A stretch of DNA of 64,000 nt from Brachypterus glaber (taxonomy: Eukaryota > Arthropoda > Insecta > Coleoptera > Kateretidae), in the NCBI GenBank assembly GCA_958510825.1, contig OY294049.1, positions 6,200,001 to 6,264,000 of the forward strand, written 5' to 3'. The position numbers and the translations under genes are program-made. Shown piece after piece: positions 48,301 to 57,768 of this stretch (position 1 is the stretch's first letter; every line of letters begins with the position of its first letter). The notes under the pieces are model-generated. The model made no database searches. It was not told the origin of the DNA and worked only from the letters and a program-made list of their open reading frames with translations.

Positions 48301-51300
48301 TTATTTTTGTTACTATTATTATTCTTAATCCATTAAGGACTACCGTCTAAATATTCATAAAGATTGTTGTATTACAAATACTCCTTAAAGGAGTATTTTA
48401 AAATGCATGTAGTTTCCAATTTATTTATTTATGGCTTAACATAATATGCATATTATGCAAAAATTATGGTTTTTAATTTCTAGCGAGTAAATTATTTACA
48501 TTTTATACTAATCTCGTTCAACACGTTGACTGCGGAGGCATATGGTTTGGATGTTACCGTATTACTTGTGTGCGGATCATGCCCCCGTGGACTTGTACTA
48601 ATTATTACATAATTATGACTGAGAAATTTACAAAATTACGGGTCAAGTGATATTTCGCATAGCATACCAAAAACATTACTTACGAGTCCCCGGAGACTTG
48701 TACCACAGTCAACGAAAACGTAAAAAAAATTGATTTTTGACTCCCAAAAAGTTAAACTATGGTCTGTTTCTTCAAGCAAGATAGTAAATTAAAAATCGCA
48801 CAGTGAATATTTTCAAAACAGATTCGAACATACTATTCCAACCTGTTGTAAAAATATTTACTGTGTGATTTTTAATTTACTATCTTGCTTGAAAAAACAG
48901 ACCATAGAGATACGAAAAAACGGAACACGCCACATTGTAGCCACATGCCTGGAGAGTATATAGCCGTTTACCATGAAGTCGAAGCTGCCGCACCTTGTTA
49001 AATAACGTTAAAAAATCTTTTTGAATGAGCTTATCAAAAGCAAGGGACCAGAAAATACATGCTAAGCTAGTTTAAATCGAATCTTCTATATTTTACTTAA
49101 CACTTGATGTTAAGTAGAGCTTCTACTTGTAAATGTGTTCATAATATTAAAATATTTTAATTTTTTGACCAGTGTTTAAAAAGTCCAATGAAAGAAGGAA
49201 GTACTGAGATAACCCTTGACGAGCGTCAGAAGCGCGAAACTACATTCTACCAATATCACTCGGTACGGTATTTGCATAAAATAGATGAACGGAATATTTA
49301 TTCCACTGCTATACTCATATAATCATAAACATTTTGCTGTTTATGGGACACTGAATTTATGCCAATTAATTTTTGACAATAATTTTGATCGAAAACTTAA
49401 AATTTGACATGTACACTGTTTAACACAATAAAAATTATTTATTATTATCTATGGTCTGTTTCATCAAGCAATAGGGTAAATTAAAAATCGCACAGTAAAT
49501 ATTTTTACAACAGGTATGAATAGTATATGTTTGTGTATAGAATATAGTTATGTTTTATAAAATAAACTATGCAGTATGTCCAATATTCGAATCTGTTTTG
49601 AAAATATTCACTGTGCGATTTTTAATTTACTCTCTTGCTTGATGAAACAGACCATAGGATCAAGATGTAAATCATCTTGTCTAGGATTATTATTTAGCAA
49701 GAAAAGTATACTATTGCGGATACCACACACGGAATACCTGAAATGAGATGAAGTATCTCTACAGAAAAATCTGATTATGGATCATGGTAGCAGAAGTTCT
49801 ACACATTACAGAACCATTTACAGCTAAATCCAGAAAACTTGTTTTTGGTAAATAATGTTAAATAATCTTCTGCAGAATCTTCGACAATAAATTGCATATT
49901 TTGTTAAACGATTCCGATAGTATTTTTTACCTGATTCCGAATATCTTTAAAGTAAATCTAAATGTTTTCCGTTTTCGAGAAAAATGCTCTTGAAAATATT
50001 TGTTTTCGTTTTTCAAGTGCTTGTAGATAAATTATCATAGTACCTGAAAGCTTTTATCCAGGCTTCATTTAGAGCGGGGTTCTTACTCTTTAAAATCGTG
50101 CAAGAAAAACTTTAGTGGTAAAATTGAAAACAGTTTTAAAATGCCGCTGAAAACACATTTTATGCAAACTATATTTTTCTTTGCTACTATTATCTGATAA
50201 ATGTTTCATATATTATTCATTAAATTTATGGATCAGTCCTTAATGGGTTAATTAATTAAATTTTAGTTTTTATTAAAGGTAATAAACACTAAAGGTTGAT
50301 TTATCCAATCATTAACACTAAACTAATTTAATAATTAAACCAATGAGGTGAAATGTGTCAAATAATTCTGATACGTCATTGGCCATTTTCTTAGTTTAGT
50401 GTTAATGATTGGGTAAACCATTCATAACAATTGAACAAATTAAATGTGACAAATAAATCTGACATTTCATTAGTCAATTTTTTGGTTAGTTTAGTGCTAA
50501 TTATTATTAATATTAATTAACACCTAACTAAGAATTTGACTGTCATATTTTTCACATTTCATTTCATTGGTAAAATTCTTTGTTTAGTGTTAATTATTGG
50601 GTGCCTTAACCTTAAGGGGTTATATCTGGCTCGGGAAAATTAAGGATTTTTTTCAGGTATGTAATCATAACTTTATTCGAACGTCCTACAAAATATCTAA
50701 TAGTATATGTTTTGATGTGTTTGTGAAAAAATATTTTTGCAAAGTTCTGAAAATAGTGGAGAACATGGCCCTTGCCCTGAAACGTCTTTTTTTCTATCGT
50801 TTGCGGTTACCACGATTTCTCGAAAATCAATTTAACGATCAATCTGAAATTTGTAGGTTTTGTTTCTAATTACAATAGCTAGTTCGCGAACGAAGGGTTT
50901 TGCAAAAAAAAAAAACGAAAATGGCGATAATTTTCCCAACAAAATTTTTTTCGATGTTCCGAAAATTGAGTTTTTCGGAAAAAGTAGAAATTTTCGTTCA
51001 CAAAAAAAAACCCTTCGTTCACGAACTAGCTATTGTAATTAGGAACAACACCTAAAAATGTCAGATTGATCGGTAAATTGGTTTTCGAGAAATCGTGGTC
51101 GCCGAAAAAAAAAGGCGTTTCGGGACAAGGGCCATGGTTTCCACAATTTTCCGAATTTTCCAATAAAAAAATTCACAAACACATCAAAACATTTACTATT
51201 TGATAATTTGTAGGTCGTTCGAATAAAGTTATGATTACATACCTGAAAAAAATCAATAAAAACCCTTAACTTTTCCGAGACATAAGGTATATAACCCCTT

Positions 51301-53981
51301 AAGACTAGAACTAGTAAACCTTTAAAAAATTATTGACATGTAGTCTGCAGACTAGTACAATGTTTTAAATATTTAATATCTTACCTGACATTCAGTAGCA
51401 ACAGCCTTTGCAAGCAAAGTTTTCCCATTACCAGGGGGCCCAAATAGCAGGAGCCCCCTAGCGGGCGTTCTAAGCCCCGTAAACAACTCTGGCCTTAATG
51501 AAGGTAGAATAACCATTTCTTGCAATGCCTGTTTTGCCCTTTCTTGCCCTACAATGTCCTCCCATTGTACGGATGGGCCACCCTCGACTATTTCATCTAG
51601 GATATTTTGCGCTAGTTTGGGATCAACCCCACGCAACGTTGGTGAACGACCTCTGGCTGGAGTTCTACTTGTACCTGCTTTATATAAATAAGAAATATTT
51701 CTGTATAATAAACGGTAAACCGATTCGACCAAAATTAAAAATATATACCATTAAATCCATTAAAATTTATAGGACATACACAGTGTTTGTACTCTTTTGG
51801 TACATAATAAAGACAAGCGCCTAATTGCAGCTCTCCTTGCACGAAGTTTGTTTTGGTTTTTTGTTGTTTTGAGGGGGGCTTGGTTTACGTTAACGTTGGT
51901 GTGGCGTCTGTTTAGTGTTTTTTTTGTAAAAAAATGTTTTTATTTAAAATAATATATTGAAAAACGGTCAGCGCATGCGCGTGCGCAGTTTATCAAAACG
52001 CGGCATAAAGAGCTGCACATAAGCGCTCCTTAATAAAGGGGATTATTCTACATCACAAAACATGAAAAACCAACAAAGGAGCATATGTCTGGAACAAAGC
52101 CCTAAGCGAACTATGGCCCTTTCAAGATGGACATATTGAATAGGGAACAAAAAAGCACCACTGTAGGACCATCCTTCATTTAAAACTAAACAAAAAAGTA
52201 TGCTTTGCCAAAATATCAAATGAGTGATAGCCTTTTATATTGGTGGCACTAAATGTTACTTCCTCTTAATCGCATTTTTTTAAAAACGGTTGCTCCTACA
52301 GTGTTATATGACATTTTTTATGTATTTTTACTCAAAGAATCCATTTTTACAAAAAATAAAAAAAAGTTTGGGGCAAAAATGTGTTAAGCCTAATACATTT
52401 TTCCGTCTAGGGATAGATTAAAATAAAAATAACATACATTAATTGTCCTTATTCAAGGGCATAGGGTTGGGCGCCAATTTTTTTTAGAGGGGCGCCAAGT
52501 TTGGTAGAAACCATCAGGGACAAAGCTTTTTTTCTTGAGGGTTTTTTTTTGGGCGCCAATTTTGTTTTTGTAGGGTAGCCAAGTTTTTTTGGTTTGTACC
52601 CCCCATAGGAGAAAAACATCTACACCCTTCCCCTTATTAATATTATGGTCTGTTTTTTTCAAGGAAGATAGTAAATTAAAAATCGCACAGTGAATATTTT
52701 CAAAATAAATTCGAATATTGGATGTGCGAATGTACTGCGAATATACTGCGTAGTTTATTTTATATTTACTGTGCGATTTTTAATTTACTATCTTGCTTGA
52801 AAAAACAGACCATAGTCTACATGCAAAACCTGGTTCGTCGTTCTAGCTCAGGATACCAGAATTATTAATTAAATAATTTTTAGTACAATTTTAAAGGGTT
52901 GTAATGCTTGTTTTTCATATTTTATAATTAGAATCATCCCCTTTATTAGGTACCAAAAGACTGCAAACACCGTGTATACTGGGTGGCCATGAGGCTCGCC
53001 CCTATAACTTTTTTATCCCTGGAGGTAAAAGAATGAAATTCACAGGGAGTCTATAAGACCATATTTTGAGTTATATCAACTGAGGTAATTTTTTTTTTCA
53101 CTTACGGTTTAACCGGAAATGACCCCCTTTTGAATTTTAAATGCAATGGGTTTTCCATTAAATTCTGTGTACTGTCAAATTAAATTTGTCATTAAAAAAA
53201 TTGTTTTAGATTTTTTATGTGGAAAGTCATTAAATATATTCATTTTGGATCAAATATTAAAAAAACACATTTTTTGCTTTAACTCAAATTTTTGCATTGT
53301 TATGTCTTTGGCTCATTGATATTACTAGAAAGATTGTTTATTTTTTTCTCTTTACAGTAATACCAAAAAGTTATGTTTATTTTTATAATCTCTAATAATT
53401 GTTTTTTAATAAATTGTATTTTTCTACCAATATTTGATCCAAAATGAACTTTCCAGATAAAAAAATCTGAAACAAAATTTTATTTAAGCTGTCAAACTTG
53501 AGATAATACACAAACTTTAATGGAGAACCCAAATATGTATAAATATACACCCTCCTTTTAACATGGGTACCAAATTTGAGAATCGCTTAAAAACTCCTAA
53601 TTTAAAGAATTATTTATAAATATAATAAATATTATAAGTTAAGAGAAAATTTATTTTTTTTAACATTTCTGGTGTCCATTAAAATTCATTAAAGATGTCA
53701 CGGCCCACCTAATTAAAAAAATTAAAACAAAATTCAAATAAAATTTCACATTCAAAATGTCACTTAGTCGTATCAATGTTTTCAGAAAAGTCTGCAGAAT
53801 CCAAAAATGTAAGGCGTTTTGATTTCGCACTTAAAATGTGAAAGTTGGCAGTTAGAAAAATGTCGTTTTATATGTCAAAAGTTGAGATTCCTTAACCTCT
53901 TCAAGGACGAATTTTTTGTTTAAATTAATTTAGTAGCAAAAGTTAAAAATGATTTTTATTGTCAAAACAAGTAAACAACTG

Positions 53982-54021
<40 letters not shown>

Positions 54022-57000
54022 GCGAATCTTGGCCATTGGATGTCTCTTGTGCAACACCTATAGACAGTGAGCAATAAGGACTTCAGTGAATTTATTTTTA
54101 AACGTACACATATGTGCCTATGTCCCTGAAGAGGTTAAGTCCATTATAGGTACCAAATTTCAAAATTTTATCTTTACAAATACAGAAGTTAAGGGGGGTG
54201 TACATTGGATCTGTGTCACCCGGTATACCTGAATTGTTGTTTCCTGCCCTTCTAGCAGGAGAACCAGCATTTCCTGGCACAGAAAGTTGCTTTTTAATGG
54301 CCGGAGGTGTTGAAGAGATCTTGTTGAAAGGCCTCACGGGTTGTACAGGGGTCGTGCGAGACGGCATGTTTCTAGGCAGGGTTTGGCTTTTTGAGAGGGC
54401 CATATTTGTTGGTCTTCTGCTGGCCACTGTCAGTTTTCTGCCAGATGCTAAAAACAATTTGGTCTTGTAAGAAATTTTGGCAATACATTAAAGTTTAATT
54501 GATGTAAATAACTTAGGATCATCCAAAAATGACATCAGTTAGTGCTAAGACTAGAACATTTACGGCGATTTACGATTTACGGCGATTTACGGCGCAGTAA
54601 AAACTAAAATTGTGTGACCATGGTACAGAACCTGGAGTTTTTTATTTTGTGCTATAATCGCTTATTTCGTTTCTCGAAAATCGCAGTTCTGAACTGGTTG
54701 GGAACGTGCGCAGCTGCGATTCAGCACTGCCCTTTTGAAACTGCGCCGGTTCCGATTTTCGAGAAACAAATCAAACCTAATGTATAAATCGAAAATTGTG
54801 ATTTTTAAGGCGTACGATCGATACTACTAGAGCGATTTTAAATTTGTACATAAGTGTATAAAATAAATATTTATTTTAACCGTATGTTTGAAACAGCGTT
54901 GTTTTTTACATTTCATGTATTATTTTACATGAAGGTTATAACTGAGTTATAAGTTGTAGTGAGGCCTATTATATGTCTATAAATACCACGTAGTGGTGGC
55001 CGGTACCACCGGCTTTAGGTGTTTTCCGAACCACCGCCGGTCTCGATTTATTGTACTACTATGAGGGGCACCCATCCAAGTACTAACCTGAACCAAGAAT
55101 TCTTGGCTTTTGACCAGCTTTTGAAGTGATTAGCCAAAGACTTTATCTTTGGTTTAGCTCTGCAACCGCACAGTGAAATTCTAAATTTATCTTGGGTAGT
55201 AAGGAAAGTATAAAATATAAAACATTGATGTCATTTGTTGATGAACCTATTATTATACCTATATTTTGCGAGTTAGTAATCCCAACAAAGCGCAACAAAA
55301 GGTTTAAGGTTTCTTGTACAAGCCAATAATTTGAAAATAAAAATCTACCTGGTCCGGTAAGAGAATTTTTGAGAGTGGGGATATTGCTATTAAATTTAGG
55401 AACTTCCTTTTGTTGGTGTTCTACAATACCCATTGTTTGTAAACTAGTCATGCTCTCTATAATAAAAACAAAAACCTAGTTAAAAAATAAACACTACACA
55501 TAATATACACAATACTGCCCTGATAAAGTAAAGAGCAGTAAGTAACATTGGTCAATAGCAGCGTTTTCATAATACTACATCAGCATTGACGTGAAAATGC
55601 CGCTATGCGATAAATTTCACTTACTGCCTTTTACTTTAAAATGTCGGAATATATACAAAAAGTTTTTCCCAAATACAAAATATAAATACAGAAATAGTTT
55701 GTATAATTCAAAATTTTATTGATCAAATTCCATAGGCTCCATGATCGGGGGCCATGGCCCCCCCTGGACTGATTACAGCCAGGGGTGTTAGGGTTATTTT
55801 CACATTTTTGTAAAAGATAAACATATTTTCATAACAATTTTAAATTATAAAATAGTTTTAAAATTAATAGTAGGTACCCTTAAATTCATACAAATTTCCG
55901 CCTGTGACAATGAAATTTTCTAATGTTTTAAGTTCCAAATTATAAAACTAGGTACTTTAAGATGAACCTTCATTTTTGAAAAAAAATTCACTTGCAGTGC
56001 TAAGGTTTGTTACAAATTGTTTTTTTTTAATTAGAACTTATTGCCATGGTTGACAGTCATAGATCCCAGACATATCTGTCCAAAATTTAAAATTTTAGTG
56101 AAGATGTCATTTTTTTTTTATTATTTTAGTTTATATTGGACACACAATAAAAAAAACTTTAAAAGGCCCTGTGATATGGGAATGATCATGAATGAGCTAC
56201 ATCTATATATATGGTATACCATGTACCTATTTATATTAAACAATATTAAAATATTGCTTTTAACATGAATTAAAATGTTGGCGAATGCGCTTCTTTTTGA
56301 AATTTGTATTAGTATACACATAACTTCTATATATTTTTGTATTTCAAAACATTTTGGGCCCACCCTGGAATTTTAAATAGCACCTATGTCAAATTCTATA
56401 ATTCTATAAAACTTTGATACTTGAAACCAAACTATTTTAGAATACTTTAATGTTACAAAACAAAACAAAACTGTTTTCTGTTGTAAAACATACCTAAGAA
56501 CTGGAGTCTATCTTTGGCCATAGCAAGATTGGTTTTCATTTTTTCATGTAATCTTTGGGCTCTTTCCCATACTTCTCCTCTTCCTCCCCAACATTGAACT
56601 GCTATTCCCAACTCTAATTCAGTTATTCCCTTTTTGTACAGCTCTATGGCCAAATCCTTTTGACCTATAAAGAGAAATTAAAAAACAAGGGAAATCAGCC
56701 TACCAAGATTCATCTGAAGATGATTCTGTTCATTTGTAAAGTTGATTTTAAAACAGAGATTAAAATAAACAAAGGTCAAGTACCTAAACAAATAAAATAT
56801 TTAAAATAGATTCAATTGTCTGCCAAGGTCCTTGGCACAAGGATAAAAATACATCAAGTAATATTAAAATATACTTAGGCTATATGAGCTAGAGAGCCCA
56901 ATACAAATATACTTATAAAGGAGCTTATAACAATTGAAAAAATGATTTTGTAATTACCTTCATTTTCTTCATCAATTTTAAGTGCTTTTGAAATATACTC

Positions 57001-57387
57001 AAAGGCTCTACGATGATGGTGCTTCTGTTTAGCCAACAAAGGGTCCCCAGGGCCAGGCCCAGAAGTTCTGTGTGCCTGTGACATCTCAGGAACCTCTTCA
57101 ATCACACAACCACTTCTCTCCGCATTCTCGCTATCTAATTTCCGATTTTTGACGAAATAGCTTGACGAACTACAGTAAACAAATCGTAAAATAACAAAAA
57201 ACTGATACAACAAAGCGCGGAGAATGTTAAAAAGAAAAATAATAGGAAACGAAACTATACAAAGGTTCCTTTTATGTACAGATGTACTAGAATATGTTGT
57301 GAACATCACATCACTGTTTGAGGTGTCGGGGTCACTTTTTCTAGATTTTTTACTAGGCGATTTTCCACTTTGACTTTTGCGAACCAT
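45361..57387 (-). CDS. spas: Spastin, microtubule-severing AAA ATPase, 8 exons
   Basis: An ATP-driven hexamer that severs microtubules, acting at the ER, endosomes and midbody. Exons in coding order are 57387-56958, 56664-56494, 55456-55349, 54447-54229, 51674-51385, 48272-48033, 46795-46546 and 45524-45361; they join in frame to 623 aa. Residues about 41-75 are a hydrophobic hairpin for membrane insertion. The MIT domain (about 110-200) spans exons 1-2, with [14 protein letters not shown] basic Ser/Pro-rich linker corresponds to the microtubule-binding region. The AAA core has Walker A GPPGNGKT (388-395), Walker B IIFIDE (443-448), sensor-1 N494 in [16 protein letters not shown], with the arginine fingers at R505/R506. 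The C-terminal helix ends [12 protein letters not shown]. All introns are GT-AG, and introns 4-6 are swollen by transposable elements. It is divergently paired with Nup133. No damage was seen. Confidence 0.95.
47329..47521. mobile_element. TATGGTCTGTTT MITE, copy 1
   Basis: The right end reads GAAAAAACAGACCATA. The left end TATGGTCTTTTGTCAAGC is slightly diverged. Inside both ends is AATTAAAAATCGCACAGTRA. It lies in spastin intron 6 and is flanked by TA-like sites. Confidence 0.75.
48759..48907. mobile_element. TATGGTCTGTTT MITE, copy 2
   Basis: About 150 bp, almost a perfect palindrome: TATGGTCTGTTTCTTCAAGC at the left and GAAAAAACAGACCATA at the right. It is nested in the element at 48324-50253. 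Confidence 0.8.
49451..49658. mobile_element. TATGGTCTGTTT MITE, copy 3
   Basis: It begins TATGGTCTGTTTCATCAAGC and ends GATGAAACAGACCATA; the CATC/GATG change occurs in both arms. The centre, with AGTATATGTTTGTGTA, matches copy 1. Confidence 0.8.
50293..50605. repeat. Palindromic GTTTAGTGTTAAT element pair
   Basis: CCAATCATTAACACTAAAC faces GTTTAGTGTTAATGATTGGG across about 85 bp, and a second decayed unit follows, ending TTTAGTGTTAATTATTGGGT. It fills the gap between two larger elements in spastin intron 5. Confidence 0.55.
50605..51302. repeat. ~700-bp near-perfect palindrome in spastin intron 5
   Basis: The left arm starts with CCTTAAGGGGTTATAT and the right arm ends ATATAACCCCTTAAG. 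Matching internal blocks include GTATGTAATCATAACTTTAT with its complement, ATGGCCCTTGCCCTGAAACG with CGTTTCGGGACAAGGGCCAT, and TAGCTAGTTCGCGAACGAAG with CTTCGTTCACGAACTAGCTA. The loop is near 50955. It encodes nothing recognisable. Confidence 0.8.
51777..52976. mobile_element. TIR element in spastin intron 4, GTGTTTG ends
   Basis: Left ACACAGTGTTTGTACTCTTT and right AAAGACTGCAAACACCGTGT are inverted for about 45 bp (TTTTGGTAC, TAATAAAG). It carries a fragment of the ACAGGGT family at 52020-52420 in reverse and a MITE at 52645-52815. It lies two bases from the next element. Confidence 0.65.
52645..52815. mobile_element. TATGGTCTGTTT MITE, copy 4
   Basis: It begins TATGGTCTGTTTTTTTCAAG and ends GAAAAAACAGACCATA. 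It is nested in the element at 51777-52976. Confidence 0.8.
52979..54223. mobile_element. TIR element abutting the spastin exon 4 donor
   Basis: The left end CTGGGTGGCC is inverted relative to the right end GTCACCCGG, and TATA flanks both sides (52975-52978 and 54224-54227). An inner palindrome spans about 53145-53535 (GGATCAAATATTA and AATATTTGATCC). The right TATA overlaps the splice donor of spastin exon 4. A small nested element lies at 53893-54137. Confidence 0.65.
53893..54137. mobile_element. Small MITE split by a poly(A) tract
   Basis: The ends are TTAACCTCTTCAAGGACGAA and GTCCCTGAAGAGGTTAA. An uninterrupted run of 37 A lies at 53982-54018, possibly an expanded homopolymer or the tail of a very short retroposon. 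Confidence 0.6.
54667..54768. repeat. Hairpin, GTTTCTCGAAAATCG arms
   Basis: GTTTCTCGAAAATCG faces CGATTTTCGAGAAAC about 100 bp apart in spastin intron 3. Upstream, 54563-54598 is a short tandem of GGCGATTTAC. Confidence 0.55.
55065..55088 (-). repeat. 5S rRNA-like fragment (SINE remnant?)
   Basis: On the minus strand, GGTTAGTACTTGGATGGGTG resembles the conserved 3' part of animal 5S rRNA. The rest of the 5S gene is absent. A GC-rich inverted stretch (GTGGTGGCCGGTACCACCGG) lies beside it at about 54991-55010. It may be a piece of a 5S-derived SINE. Confidence 0.4.
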
Positions 57388-57768
57388 CCGGAGGCCATCA
57401 CATAAACGTCAAGTGAACCTCTACTACTTTCAGACTATTTACTAATTAAGTTTATCGATATTTTTCATCATAATTACGTATAACTTACTTAAGAATATAA
57501 AATAATTCTAACAGTTCATAAATAACACCTTGAAATTATCAAAGTATTTATTTTTTGCTTTTAAAACCGGAAAATAAGAATTCAGATTGCAGCTAACTTC
57601 ACTATTATATATATTTTTTGTTAGTAGGTACAGTGCCCTGTTTTTTTTTATAAAAATAAGTAGGCACTACATTCTTTTAAAAAACTGAGAATTTCTCTCA
57701 ATGAGAAAAAACAGTACCGGTAAAAAGCGCGTTATTTTTGTGTTATTTGGTGTTTTATAAGTAACAAG
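57388..57768. promoter_or_regulatory. Divergent spastin/Nup133 promoter with DRE motif
   Basis: Only 381 bp separate the two start codons, so both genes share one promoter region. TATCGATA at 57453-57460 is the exact DRE motif, bound by DREF in flies and typical of housekeeping and divergent promoters. No TATA box is evident. Shared regulation is inferred. Confidence 0.55.

Larger units (their letters stand above)
48324..50253. mobile_element. Element ended by CATTAAGGACTACC, spastin intron 5
   Basis: The left end TTAATCCATTAAGGACTACC is mirrored by GGATCAGTCCTTAATGGGTT at 50231-50250. It shares ends and part of the interior with 17002-18458. It is 1.9 kb, contains two nested MITE copies and has no transposase. 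Confidence 0.5.

Noticed and set aside
50597..51042. Two reading frames of 90 and 60 aa
   Set aside because: Both fall in the 700-bp palindrome in a spastin intron and have no domain or conserved pattern.
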